Origin: Isoetes taiwanensis
Lineage: Eukaryota > Streptophyta > Lycopodiopsida > Isoetales > Isoetaceae
Direction: 5' to 3'
NCBI GenBank assembly: GCA_021234155.1
Contig: JAJEKV010000031.1
Coordinates: 3,531,422 to 3,595,421, forward strand
DNA: 64,000 bases
The position numbers and the translations under genes were made by a program. Shown here piece by piece: positions 45,460 to 58,470 of this stretch. The notes under the pieces were generated by a model. It did not search any database. It was not told the origin of the DNA and was given only the letters and a program-made list of their open reading frames with translations. The stretch's first letter is position 1, and each line of letters starts with the position of its first letter.

Positions 45460-45464
45460 TCTAC
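45460..45464. repeat. Target-site duplication TCTAC, right
   Basis: Follows GACCGTTACA and continues into agagaaaaccgaag of the interrupted foldback arm. Confidence 0.93.
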
Positions 45465-46680
45465 AGAGAAAACCGAAGTGGCGCATCACCCCTGCACCTG
45501 CACATCACCAACACAAAAAAATACAATAGAAAAAACCTCGAAAAAGCAAGGGGCTGTTCAGGTGAGCCAGGCCACAAAACCTCGAAATGCGAGGAGTTGA
45601 TCACGTGTGCCACGACACAATATTTAACAAGCAATATTATATAAATAACAAAATTAAGGGAGAGAGAAAGGGAAACAAGGGACACTGCTGAGAGATGAGA
45701 AAGCGTTGATGAGAAGCTGATGGTGGTCTCTGGAAGAAAAAGTGATCTCTCCAACCGAATGAGGGCCAAAAAATGCATGCGATGCATGCATACGGCGTAT
45801 GCAATGCATACCGCCTTGCATGAGAATCGCGATCCGATGCGACTGATGTGAAACAACATCCCAAAACTCGCATGAGCCGAAGGTCGAAGAGTTGTCCCAT
45901 GCCAGAAAGAAGGCTAAGATAGAAGAGATACGAAAATGAGAAGAACTGCCAAGAAAGGTCAACCCATACAAGAAGAAGCCCCTCCTCTGCATGAGATCAA
46001 CATTGTCCTTTGTTTTATTTTTTGATCTCATGCAGAGGAGGGGCTTCTTCTTGCATGGGTTGATCTTAATTGGTGGTGCTTCTCTTCTATCTTAGCCTTT
46101 TGTCTGGCGTGGGACAATCCTTCTGCCTTCGCCTCGGATCTAAATGAAAGTTCTCTGGTTTCGGGATGTAGTTGTTTCATGCGAGTCGCATCATGAGAAT
46201 ATCAAGCAATCCGCTTAGCGGATCGAGATTATCACGCAAGACGAGCATGCATGCATTACATACGTTGCATGCATGCATTGCATGCATTTTTAGGCTGCTC
46301 ATTTGGTTGGGAGATCGCTATTTCTTCCGGAGTTCTTCGTCAGCTTCTCATCGGTGCTTTCTCATCTCTTAGCAGTGTCCCTTGTTTCCCTCCCTCCCTC
46401 CCTTAATTTTGCTATTTATATCATATTATTTGTTAAATATTGTCGTGTGGTACGAGTGACCAGCCCCTCGCATTTTCGAGGTTTTGTAGTATGCCTCGCC
46501 TGAACAACCCCTCGCCTTTTTGAGGTTATTATTTTTCTCCATCGTATTTTCTTGTGTTGGTGATGTACAGGAGCAGGAATTATGCGGGACTTCGGTATTC
46601 TCTGTGGAGCATGGATTTTTTTGGGAACGTTTAGCAGCCTTGCGTTGCCCAAGCCCCTTGTTGAGAGCTTATTGCTAGGG
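45465..46680. mobile_element. Foldback unit (remaining arms) with 21-bp spacer
   Basis: The left arm (38520-38732 continued at 45465-46000) and right arm (46022-46680) are inverted copies. They share modules cctcgaaaa, gttgggagatcgctatt-like, gatgagaagctgatg and gcatgcatgcattgcatgc. At the centre, the gatctcatgcagaggagggg word at 46024 mirrors 45979-45998. It belongs to the same family as 35950-38732. No protein-coding capacity is seen. Confidence 0.8.
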
Positions 46681-46900
46681 TCCTGTGGTAAGACGTTAAA
46701 CTGCCATACCCAAGGTCACGGGTTCAACGCCTCGTTGTGAAAGTGGCCATGCAATGTAAAGTTGGGGGGGAAGGACCCACTTCAGCAATGTAAAGTGGTG
46801 GGGGCAGGACCCATCTGGGTGTGTTGTAAAGTGTCACATGTCCGATAGGACGCTGCCTTGTGGCGTGACGTTAAAATCTCTTCTTCTTCTTCTTCTTCTT
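46681..46900 (+). mobile_element. tRNA-derived SINE-like insertion
   Basis: About 220 bp interrupt the right foldback arm. GGTTCAACGCC at 46721-46731 fits the pol III B box (GGTTCRANNCC). A weak A-box-like TGTGGTAAGACG lies 37 bp upstream at 46684. The 3' end is acgttaaaatc followed by a (TTC)n tail to 46900. Internal gcaatgtaaagt words are repeated (about 46751 and 46784). A target duplication could not be fixed. Confidence 0.65.
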
Positions 46901-48055
46901 AAAAACTCGAAAGGAACAATGTTTAAATTGAAACACACTAATTTGCTACAAACGCACTATAAAAGGAATCTTTAAAAGATTCCCTAAAATTCCCTCTAAA
47001 AGGTCCCTTTTTTAGGTAAATTTGTGACAAGTGTGACAATTTGAATATTTTAGGTACTATTTTTGAGGGGTTAATTCAACTTAGCTTCCATGCAAAATTG
47101 TTTGATACCCCCTTTTAGCCCCCTAGTTTGGTATGAAAAATTGTAGCAATTTTAGAAACTAAAAAAAAGTAGACATTGAAAAAACATCAAGTGCACTAGA
47201 GCGACAAAAAGAGCCTGCATTCAAAGTTTTTGAAATCACTACAAATTTTTGAACATAATTGTACAAAATGTAGTAGATTTGACATTTTAAACAAAGTAAC
47301 ACTTTGCGGCTAGTTCATGATGCATGTTATCGTCTGACCATGATCACCAGAGCTATTCGTGTCTACCCAACCCGCATGATCACAACATGCAACTTGTTAG
47401 CTTCATACATTGTTTCATAAAAGGTGTTTTTTAGATTTACTTCGTAGGTTTTAAATTTTTCAAACGGTATAAATTTATACCAAAGGGAAGCTCAGGAGGC
47501 ATTGCACCAAACAAGCATGAATTCATTAATTAGAGAAATTTGGAATTCTCGTTTAGCATGAAATAGGTTAGCGGGTAGCCATATAGTGCAAAAACTACTA
47601 CCAATTGAGTAAAAGTTGGCGTTTTTTTTGCACAAGTGCTACAAATGCTTGGTGTTATTGAAATATAGTTTTACTTTGCTAATGCAAAGGTTCACCTTGC
47701 GAGTAGAAGCGTAGTAGGAGGGAGTGTTAAAACTTCTGCAAAAAGCCTTGAAGCGATGTTTCATGATTTGAAAGGAGACAAAATAATGTGCCTTTTATTA
47801 AAACCATATGAGAGCATTGTGTTAAAAGAAGGTGCAGGAGCAAGGATATCACAAAAAATTCATTATTTAAAGCCATATAATTACTCTCTGGAGGATGTGA
47901 TGCGATTATTTTTAGCATTAAACATATGGTAAAAGATATGGGTAAAGACAAAACCAAAGTTCGAAACAAAAATTTCCATTGAAGGAAGTAATATACAACA
48001 TAATTCTTGATTGAAGGAGATAATTATTCGATTGTGTTTGAGGATACTTGATCGG
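46901..48055. other. No gene seen
   Basis: AT-rich. Includes the perfect 16-bp palindrome GGTATAAATTTATACC at 47466-47481, the same motif that clusters at 58283-58470. Confidence 0.5.
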
Positions 48056-48058
48056 GTA

Positions 48059-49010
48059 TCACACCCATTTCATTGGCCATGCGATTGACATGCTCTCTAC
48101 CCAATTCCATAGCTTGTGTTGTGTCCATCTCACGAATAACTTTGTGATCTCGGAAAGTACAACACCCATGGCCTTTGCGATCGGCTGCAGATGCCCATTC
48201 TTCTTGTCCCCTTTACCTTTGCTCCCGCCTATAAGTTCCTTCTCGTCGATCGGTAGCATTCTCACGTGGATGAGAGAGCTTACGCTTCTTCTTTGTACCT
48301 GATGCTCTCCGTGACCCAAGAACCTCATCTTGGTCAATCTCCATGTCTTTGTTAGTGCCTTCCATGTCTTTGGTGGTCTGTTTCCATGTGTTCTCATACG
48401 TATTCAAACTTATGTTAAGCTTTTGTCAAGAAAGGCATGTACCCATCAAGCTTCTCATTAAGTGCACTCAATTTTTTTGAAAAGTGGGCTCGGGGCTTCT
48501 ATACCTTTTTAGTCTCTTCAAGCAAAGCGCTTTGTTTCTTGCATTCTCTCTTAGTAGGACTTAGCATTGAGGTTTTCCAAAATGGAATCCAACTTTGATA
48601 GATCCGTGTTTTGGGTGATCTTTGATGTCGGGTTGAGCTGGATCGGGCTCAACATTCTCTGCTTTCGGCTCTTCCTCAAACCCATCGGCACTTGGATTGG
48701 CCATTTTATCAAGTGTTTCAAAAAAGCGCCCTCAGGAAGCGGCACACTTTACGAACTTTGAAAGCCACGCTCTTTTGCCTTGCATAAGAGCAACACGAAA
48801 GCGTCGGTAGAAAGAAATCGAGCGCCAACCATCGGTCGGCACCAATTTGTTCAACAATATGGTAGGCATAGGAGGTTTTCAGGTGGCATTTCAATACAAG
48901 ATCTCCTTCCATTGCGCCCATTTGAATCTTGGTTTGCACGTAAAAAAAGTCGATATTTCTTTTTATCTTCGTCGGCATCCTCATTACTGTTAGCGGCATT
49001 GGAGGCAATG
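48059..49010 (-). pseudogene. Decayed protein-coding remnant with nuclear-type basic region
   Basis: Minus-strand pieces in changing frames read like one protein. There is an EPKAENVEPDPAQPDIKD-like acidic/Pro stretch (about 48590-48680), a TKKKRKLSHPRENATD basic cluster (about 48240-48300), and a C-terminal LSEITKLFVRWTQHKLW helix block (about 48070-48170). The combination resembles ORF1-type (SANT/Myb-like) proteins of plant transposons, but no family block is clear enough to name it. Confidence 0.3.
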
Positions 49011-52000
49011 GTGTTGACTTAGGAGCCTTCTAGGTGTGTGGAGATAGGTGAAGCTCAACTCACGGTTGTCGAGGTGCTACGAACATCACTCTGTTAATGC
49101 ACATATGACTAATAAAAATCTTGATGTTCTTTCACCCTTCGTTTGCTCTCCCATCCCATTTCTTCATAGGAACCTAAAGATAGGTAGCCATGCTGAATTT
49201 GCCATTTGTACAAGCAATTGGGCAAATTCAGCGCATGATAATGACCAAGTGATAAACTTTGGCATTAGTCATGGTAGCTATCCTTATAAATAGATCGTGT
49301 ATTTCTTGCAATCCCATACCTTGTTTATCCCTCGGATGTCAATAAATATCAATGTAGCATTCTCGACACACTTGGGAGGAAGTAGGGATGCCATCCTTTG
49401 TCCTTTGCTATGACAATATTTCTCTTTTCCTTTCTTTTTCTAGCCTCCTCGGCTTTAGAATATTCTGGTGGCTCGGAAAGGCTACGGGTAGGTTACCAAG
49501 TGTATGATCCTTGTTATAGTTAGCCTTCGCGTATTACGTATCGATATCGATATATCCGGTATTCTGTTCGGTCAAATCGGGGAAAAGCACGGAAGCAATT
49601 CGTCCCAGCTATAGAAATCCTTTGCAGACAAATTAGTGGCATAAGATAAAATTTCTCGCCTCATAAAAGTGAGGGGTTACGATGTCGGTTGCGATTTTAT
49701 GCGCAATCAAATCTCCGCTATAACTTTGTTGCACCTTTAAATAGGTCTTGCCTTCTATAATCTCATGTTCGTTTGTGACACCTACGCATTCGACATACCT
49801 CAGTAGCTTAACGGAGCAGTCTTGTTAAAGAAGTCTTTTCGATGGCTTATGCGGAAAGTCACCATGGTGCGTCACTTAGTTCACGACTCACCCACATCCG
49901 GCAACTTCCATTAACTTCTTGAAAACCTTCTCATCCATAAAATGGAATTGTTTTTCATCCTTAAGCTCCTGCACTTTCAAGGTGGTCGTTGCAATTTCAT
50001 GGAAATCCTCGCGAAGCAATTTCAAGGTCATCAAGATGTGACGCGCGAACTTGGCGAGTAGAAAACAAATAAATACCTTCAAGCTGAAGTTTTAGCTGTC
50101 CCTATAGGTCCTTGTGGAGGCAACCATAAGCCTTGTCTTGATGGTGAAGTTATTCGCGGTTTTCAATCGGTGGCTCTCTGTACGGTGTTTGCAATTGCCG
50201 TTGCATTGAATACTCAACTCTATATATTCCTTGTCTGCGTAAGATTTCGATTTGAGCACCCTCGATCTTCTTCTAGCATATACTTTGGCAAATTCTCGTT
50301 CTTTGCTTTCGAACTTCGCCCGACGACCGAACAAAGGAGTTGTCGCGGTATAAAATCTTGTGGTTGCGGAAATAATATAAAATTTCTTGCCCTTCAAATC
50401 TTACGGATTGCTCCATGTCACCGATGAACAACCGTCGGAGTCAAATCTACATAACGAGTGTCCAAAAAGATAAAGAATTAGTTACTTGGTAATAGGGTCA
50501 CCGCAGACGGCGTCGGTGAGGGGTGAGGACCTCTGTGGGGTATGTCTTGAAGCTTTTAACGAGTTTGAACATGGTCATTTGATCGCGATACATTTGTGTC
50601 AAGTTTCTTGGATGCGGAGTTCACAATCAAAAATAGAAATCTTTGTAAACCAATTAACCCCTAAAGGGGTAGAACCTTTGAGGCTGTTCAAGCTTCTAAG
50701 TGGTTTGCTCGCCATCTTGCGTTCCTCTTTGGATTGAACTTCAACTTTCATTTGGAATGGCGGTCGCGTGGTGCCATGTCAATGCTAGTCTAGAGGGAGG
50801 CATGCTTGGGGGTTTGAGAGCTTGGGCTGCGGGCTATCTTGATGAGGTGTCGAGTTCACGAGGCTAATTTTGAAAAGGAGGGAGCTTTTTGGAATAAATC
50901 CACCGGATGTAGTGCTATCGGGGCCTTCATAGCAAGAGGAAGAGTAGGGTTAACAATCTAGGAGGGGTTTATCGTGGATTGTGGTTCTTGAACAACCTCT
51001 TTTTGGTGCTGATGTCTCTCCCAAAGTAGCAATAGGCTTCACACTCTTTTTCTTGGCCGCGGCTCTTAGCCAATTGGTGTCCATCACGGAGGGCATCTTC
51101 TCGTCGAAGCGCTTTCAAGGCCACGGCTTCGGGAGGCTTCTTGTGCGTAGACAAACCATTTACGCATGCCGAGAACCCGAGCAATATGTCTCTGTTTCCT
51201 TTATTCGACAAAAGAGATTCATAGGATGGCAACAACTAGCCATAACCCTTAGGTGACGTGAGGACGTTTTTCCTGTATGGTGGCTTGTTCATTTCTTTGT
51301 TTGTCATCGAGAGGCCGGGTCATAATTGCGCCATTTCAAAATGTACTCGAAGCTGCAATGCTTGTGTGTCCTCAATCGCATATGATAGCATCTTGCACAT
51401 TGTTCTTCGTGCCTTCCCACATTGCCACCACTATGCCAACTTGTTCCAGCGTCCTCGGCTTCTTTTTCGGTCCGAAACGAGCCTGAGTCCTTTCTGCGAT
51501 CACCCTTAATAATGCGGTATAGCACTGTGCAATCTCAATACACCATTTCCTTTCATTGGAAGGGGTTATATATGGGACGGACTCGACATACGGTCCTCGG
51601 AAGAGAGCAAGTGCTGTAAACAAAAGCTGTGGTGAGTGCACGGTAGGAACGCATAATGTGGTGCAATGAAAAGGTATAAACTCTTTGTAGAAAGCGACAG
51701 CGATCACCTTAGCAGCTAAAATAGAACTCCACTATGTGACCCTTGAACTAATGACCTACTACACTAATTGCTGAACATCGAAAAGAAAGGAAATCCATGC
51801 TCAGCGGACGGAGGCGATCTTGTTGGCTTGACTACATATAGAAGACATTATCTAGAAATTACAAACCCTAACAACAAGACATGACATGATCTTCTATTTG
51901 GCCATTTCTATGAAAACAATAGAGTTCTAGTAGAGCAAGATCGCTGTTGTGATGTTCTTGATACCTTCTCCCAGTCCTTAGGTGCCATGGGATCTTGGTA

Positions 52001-53470
52001 TTTGGCTGAGTCTAATCTGATCCTTGGGTGTATTGGCTCGAGAAGGCGCTCTCGAGGAGAAGCTGGCTAAGCCCGGTAGAAAAATATGAGTCAAGTGTTG
52101 TTTTCATGTTTTGAGTTTCAATTTATAGAAGCAGCGGTAAATTAATTACCACGCCCTCGCAATGGCGGGTGAAAAAGCGTGCCGACCATAATGTAATAAT
52201 GGCGTCGTCATGGCGGTAATAATTACCGGCCACGGCGACGTGGTTATTCCACGACATAAATCGTGATCTTGAGGAACCTTCCAGATCGAAAAGGCAAGTA
52301 TCCGTATGAAAAGGTCTTTATCCGCGGGCGTCAGCGTTCAATTTCGGGCCGTAATTTGGCTGACACATTATCGCGACCATAAATGCCCCAAAAATCCGGT
52401 TCACGGACGGACTGATGGCTATGAAATTTGAATTGAGAACAAACCAATTCGGCGGGAAAAGCCAATTCAAATTTCATTGTTTTTAAGATCTTAGAAGGCT
52501 GCGCCCTAGGCCCAGACAGGTCGGACAGGATTTCTTCGAAATTCGCGTATCCATTGAAGAGAGAAGCGGCGAAGCGTGATAATCCGCTTGCAATCGCCAC
52601 TACACATTGAAATTCTGCAAGCGCCGAATTGAAGGGGTTTGAGGCGAGGTAAAAAGGCCTATTACGATGCATATCCCTCAGCAGAGTGCACTCAGGCATA
52701 TTTACTTTGAATTTCAATTATAACTACAACCTCGTCTACTGCACTAACATCACTATGTATTGCGCCGGATTGATAAGATACCTCGATACTTTGTTGCAAC
52801 TATGTAAAAATAGATGTTCTAAGCAAAGCATGCACTCACGGGTGTGTTTATTATACAATGTAAGCGTGTTTCAAGTATATGCTTTCTTTCTCCATGTGGA
52901 TGAAACTAAACCGCATTTTTCATGACAACTGCGGCTTCGGCCGGGTCCTCGACTACAAGTTGGCGTTGACTACAGAGTGATACGTGAGAACGAGGTAATA
53001 CTTATTACGTAGGTCGTTTAACTTTGGTGCTCCGCGAGATGTGATGCAGCGATACCTTCAACCATCTACACTTGCTATTGACCAAAAGAACTCCAGCTAT
53101 AGATAACTTTTGAGTTGGAAACCACTAGCTAGCCTCGAAATGTGATTTGCACGGTTCTTATCGAAAGCGGCTAGTGTGAATGCTTACAAAAAGCGCGACA
53201 GCGTTCTTATCATAGCATTAAGATGTGATTGGCGAAAATCTGACCATTTTTATTTTTTAGGTTGCTATTTTTTTGTAGTGGTTTATGATCCTGATGCTTT
53301 ACGCGCTTCACGAGGATCGTGATGCGTATTCACGACCTCTTGTTTTTTCTTGAGGATGGCTGGCCCGTATTCCCATTTGTCTGAGGGAAAAGGTGGCCGA
53401 GAAGGAAAGGAGTCCACAATTTAAAGCCATCACAATTCATTGTCAGTTATGGTTGTCGTTTCAATTGTGA
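49011..53470. other. Broken open frames, nothing identified
   Basis: Many short frames on both strands (for example minus 49888-50082, 50092-50397 and 51372-51707) without recognisable domains. Minus-strand pieces are somewhat richer in Lys/Glu/Arg than chance and may belong with the remnant at 48-49 kb. Near 52140-52260 several short inverted words occur around ggtaataattacc. Confidence 0.35.
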
Positions 53471-53477
53471 ATGTTGG

Positions 53478-54161
53478 ATGGATAGTTACGCTACCAATTC
53501 CCGAAATGGAAATAGAAAAATGGGTGAAAATATGAGGGACTTTTGTGTTTGTGGTACAAAGAAGGACATTAGCTGCTTGCTCAACTTGATAGACATGAGG
53601 AAGCTTGCACCCACCGGAGTCCGGATAAAGCGCATAGGCTGGCGGAATGAGAGGAATGAGGGGTTAGCATTAATGGGGCGAATCATGTGCAAGGAGCTTT
53701 CTAGAGATGAGTTAGTTGAGAAAGCGTGCACACTCATGCATGAATGCTGCCCTGGCTTATGCCTATGGTGTTATCGTTTTGCCGATCCAAACCATCTTTG
53801 TCTCGGCGTGAAGTTAGGGAAGGCGATAGGCTGCTACCTATCATGAACATTTTCCAATGCGAAAAAAGTCTCTATCTTATTTGCCGGGCACAGTGCGAAA
53901 TACTAGCTGCATGACCTTGTAGAGATGGCCCTAGCCCTGCGTGCTGCGTTGATAACATTCAGTTTCTACTCTTGTGGATTGCGATTGAAGGAGAAGGATG
54001 TGGAGAATGAACCTTACTCCATTAGACACGAAATTGGCATCACCAAAAGAGACCTTACAGCATGGTCAATGGAGACCGAACAGCCCAACCTACGGACTAA
54101 ATGTGAAGAAAAACTAGTCTTTGAGGCTATTCTGGGCTTGGTCATCAGCGTCTTTGCATGA
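53478..54161 (+). other. Two adjacent open frames, unrecognised
   Basis: The frames 53478-53846 and 53925-54161 are open on the plus strand. The first contains Cys-rich ECCPGLCLWCYRF and the second a Glu/Lys-rich stretch. Neither has a recognisable domain or a splice site that joins them, so they may be remnants or chance frames. Confidence 0.2.
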
Positions 54162-56515
54162 AGCGATCTTTGTGCAAATTTTACATCGGGAGATAGCTTG
54201 CATGAGAACCTTTTCTTTGGAACATGAAGTCCTCGGGCGCCACAACTTTGCATATAACATGCTAGATCTTTGCTCTACGAAAATGGTGTAGTCCATGGCC
54301 CGGTGTTGAATAACAAAGCGGTGTCGCGTGAAAGCATGGCATAAAGCCTATGGCATTCCCATTTCCACTTTTACAAGTGGAAGAAAGCTCATGTGACCCT
54401 GGAGATTTGAGCACTTACTTGAAATCTTGGGTCTAGAAGCCAAGGTCTCATACTTTGGTGGCAATCTTTAATGCTATCCATGTTCATAGATGGCTTGCCG
54501 AGAGGCGATGCCACACCGCTAGAAAATTACGGCGGGTACTTGAACAAAATGTTAAGAGCTACCTTGATCTTGACTAAGAAAAGGATATACACCAAGAAGT
54601 AGATATTTCCGTTCACGAGAGATGACGAGACAAGCATATTTCTCCATCGTCATTTTAAATGCAGCGGAAAAGAGAATCATTCAGAGGTAGCAATAGCTAA
54701 GAGGATAGCATTTTCAAGTGTAACACACAGCATTGTCATAAAGGAAAAAGCTTGCTAAGACCAGAGATCAGCAGAAGAAGGGTACTTGCAATAGAGAGAA
54801 AATGCATATGGCGGCCCGAATTTCATGCGAGCCTTTCTTGGTCTGGAGAGCTTTGTCGCGCATAGATCTCCTGAGCGGCTTTAACCATTATACATGATAA
54901 GATGGATCAGAATAGACCATAGTCCTAGATCTACAGAAGAAGCTAGCAAAGAATGCGTATGGAGGGTGAGCGGCCGAGAAGGTGAGTGTTATAGGTGTGC
55001 TCTCATGCCACGGCCATAGTATAGGTGCTTGGGCCACTTCTCACTGGACCTCTGGCCTGATGATTCTAATTTTCCATGTGGGATCCTTGAATCATACCTT
55101 GAAGACCTTTGGAGAGTCATCACGAGGATAATTGGGGCCATTTGAGAATCTTGGTCGTCTGGCAATTTGAAGTGCGGCAATTTTTAAACCTACTGAATAA
55201 CCTTAGGACAAAAATGATGAATGGCTGATAGAAATGATTTTATGCCTCTATCAAGGCCCCATGGTAGCAAACAAGTTGCCTAGGAGGCTTTACTTGCTGA
55301 CTAGATAATTGCTCGGTCAGAATAAGAATAGATATCTTTTCTCTTACTTGTCATACTTGGTTTTGGTTAGGTGTATTTGATCAGAATCGCATTTGGGATT
55401 CATGATGGTTGGACACACCCACGATGACATAGATGCCCTATTTGAAACTTCTCTACTCTAATGAAGTCGGATGCATTGACTAGGAGCTTATGCAACTCTT
55501 CGAGGCGGTGTAGTTCAAAAGGCTCCTTCACCTTACCTTGTAGCGAGAGGTTCTGGACTGGAAGAAAGTGAAGTGAAAGGTTTATCACGATAAGAAGGAC
55601 GTTTATGTGGTACTTGGAACTCTACTCTTCAAGTTTTGCATGAAGGATGGATGGCCACTAATGTTCTACAAGATGAGGCGAGGGGGCATGAGGGATGGCT
55701 CCACGAAGAAGTCGAATGGAAGGAGGATGCCCAAGTTTTACCTATGATTCGAGAGGGTCACCTAAGGTCCTGCGGCCATATAGGAGCTTGAAAGATATAG
55801 GTGCATTAAGAGCTTCTATTGCCAAGTACATGATGCCTTTGAGGCGGCTATTTCACAGAAATTTGGCGATAAGTCATGGTCCAACACATATATGAATGAA
55901 GTTATTGACCTCTTGGTCCACCTTGTTTAAATTAGCAGTGGCGATAAGGCCCATTGAAATTTGTCGTGGGATTCGGCCAGCACGGGCAAGTGCATTGGAA
56001 GAACCGAAGAGTGTTTGTGGATGAGCACATTGAAGCATCTCATTACGTTGGGCCTTTCGGGTAGACCCAAGAACCAGTTGAAATATTGACCCTACCAAGA
56101 TGTCAGAAGGGAATGCTCTTGCTAATCGAACCACATGATAAGCGCCAGGCATGGGTGTAGGACTGTCTGCATTGAAGAGGTGTTTGTCTCTTGGTTTGAA
56201 TTTGTTGCGGAAAGAACCTCATATGCAATGCGATTATAGGGATTCTTTGGGCAAGTGGAACCCAATCCTAATGACCGCCAGCTACCAACCTTTGAAAACA
56301 ATAGACTATGATTGGTCCGTAGGGAGCCGAGGCCAGCGTCGATGGTGATCCCGTCGATGTTCGGGCTCGGTTGCAAAATTAGTGGCTAATCTAAGCTAGG
56401 GCGATGATGAGAACTCTTGAAATTGTAAATGCTCTTTTACATAATTACTATATCATTCATAACATGAAAGTTACAATAGACTAGTTATTATTTATTCTGC
56501 GTTTTCATCTCAACA
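54162..56515. other. No gene supported
   Basis: Short frames only. The two minus-strand frames at 55874-56376 overlap each other in different frames and show no domain. Confidence 0.35.
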
Positions 56516-56522
56516 CAAGAGC

Positions 56523-58095
56523 TCTTACACTATACAATGCTAAGCAATTGATTCATTCATCTTGGGATGCGCCAGTAGTGATCCACGATATCTCATAGCT
56601 CATTAAACCGGGAAGCCAAAATCAGGATGGATCATTACCGCGAATTGTGGCGAGGTGCCGAATCCTGGCCAAAGCTTTTCTAATAGCCGGCGGTAGGGAT
56701 CAAAGAAGAAGATACTTTGTCTAGGCAACCAACAAGATCGAGTGGCTCATTGAGCACTTGATGGCCCGATAATTGAAGCTGATGAAAGCGAAAAAATCCA
56801 TGGGAGAAGAGTGAACTTTAGCCCGAAGTGAGAAGCACATAGTGAAGTAGAATGATTGAGGTGAATTATTGGGCTTGACGAGGCGCCATTATTGCTGGAG
56901 TGTATTAGACGTTGTATAAATACAAGTATAATACATCACGTAGTATGGATATATGTATGCTTTTAAAACATGTGCTTGAATGTAGTCGGTGTGTGGTTGA
57001 AATTAGGAGCTGCTTTACTTGAGATATCTTGGAAGTCGAGAATAGCACACCCTTACACTACATTAAATTGTCCATCAAACAATATTCATTGTGGTATTAT
57101 TTCCTTACATAGCTCTTACACTGTAATGCTAAACAAGTGATTCATTCATCTTGGGATGCGTAGTAGTGATCCACGATATCTCATGGCTCATTAAAATTTC
57201 GGAAGCGGTCGGATGTCGTAACCGCGAATTGGCCTTGAGGGCAATGAATCTCGGCCCAAAGCTTTCTTCAGCGAGGTAGGGATCAAGAAGAAAGATGCTG
57301 TCGAGCAACCAACAAAATCTGAGTGGCTCATTGAGCACTTGATACGCCCCTCAATGGTGAAGCGAAGAAGCGAAAAATCCATAAGGGGATGAATGAAATG
57401 CGCCCGAAGTGAAAACCTTTATAGTGAAGTGGAATGATTGAGGTGAATTATTGGGGTATACTACGCAAAAAGAAAGTCACGAGCGTGTATCCGAGGCTGT
57501 TGTATGCGATAAAATAATACTTATTTCATACTAATATCGTATGTTTCAAAACATGTTTTGCTTGGCCGAATTTAGCTATGATTGAATTCAATGGCGACTT
57601 CTGCCGAGAATAAGTGGAGTGGGATAGCACATCGTTACAATATACTCATTTAAGATGCGTGATATTACATCCTTAATCGGAATGCTATTACACATCACTT
57701 GTTTATTAGGTACCCATGTCATTATTACATTATTAGGAGTCTTGATTCACTCGTCATCAACATCAAAGCTTGTGATGCCATTCAGCTCATAGATCTCTGA
57801 TCGAGAGGAAGCAGGTAAATATGGACTTTCGCAGCGAGTGAACTTCACGCAACCTAAGCGAGTCCATCAGCTTTAGATAGAGCCATGGATCAGCTTAAGC
57901 GCCATTTCACAAATTACGCCCGGAATCGCGTTTGTAGCTCAGTAACACTTGAAAGAAGCGGATGTGCTCTGGGCGAGCATCGAGGAAGCCATGGAAGATG
58001 GTGTGGCCTCTACCCCTCGTGGAAGCGTTTTTATAGTGAAGTAAAATTATTGATGTGAATTATTGGCGTACAATGTGTAGGGCCATTATTGAGCT
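56523..58095. repeat. Diverged tandem array, about 0.6 kb period, three units
   Basis: Units begin near 56523 (aagagctcttacactatac), 57109 (tagctcttacactgtaatg) and about 57690. Each ends with a gtgaattattgg word (56858, 57445 and about 58055). Units 1 and 2 share gattcattcatcttgggatgcg, gatccacgatatctcat and gtggctcattgagcacttgat. On the minus strand unit 2 has a 69-codon open frame (57129-57338, ending PHPKMNESLV-like); unit 1 carries a broken version. This may be a repeated exon of an unknown gene. Confidence 0.6.
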
Positions 58096-58282
58096 TATCA
58101 CAGTGTCATGTACGTACAAAACCATAACACAAAATTTGTATGTATATGTGTATGTTAATTACCTCATGTTTGTTGGAGAAACGAGAACTAGGTGTTAGAA
58201 ATATTAGTGCTTGAGCAAATAAGGTGTGCTCAAAATTACCAAAATTAAGCGTTATTTTATCAATTAGTAATCATGCTTAAGC

Positions 58283-58470
58283 GGCATAAATTTATACAGC
58301 GTGAGCTTTCGGTAGGTATAAATTTGTACCGCTTGATGAGCTCAAAAGCGATATAAATTTATCTTGCGGTGAACCTGATGGTATAAATTTATACGCCGGT
58401 GAGCTCAAGTGGTATAAGTTATACAATCGCTTCCCACATGAAAATATAGGGCTTGATATAAATTTATACC
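58283..58470. repeat. Cluster of six GGTATAAATTTATACC-type palindromes
   Basis: Copies lie at 58283-58297, 58315-58330, 58348-58367, 58380-58397, 58411-58425 and 58455-58470. They are separated by 15-30 bp of sequence containing gtgagct or gatgagctca. Single-base differences keep or nearly keep the dyad symmetry. A perfect copy occurs far away at 47466-47481. Repeated operator-like sites or a structural repeat are both possible. Confidence 0.85.

Noticed and set aside
46684-46745. Possible tRNA gene
   Set aside because: The B box fits but the A box is weak and no cloverleaf can be folded; the (TTC)n tail points to a SINE.
53478-54161. Small genes
   Set aside because: Open frames without domains, splice signals or codon pattern strong enough; kept only as unrecognised.
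58283-58470. Regularly spaced palindromic repeats resembling a CRISPR array
   Set aside because: Repeats are 16 bp and diverged, spacers vary in length and share words, there are no cas genes, and the DNA is eukaryotic.
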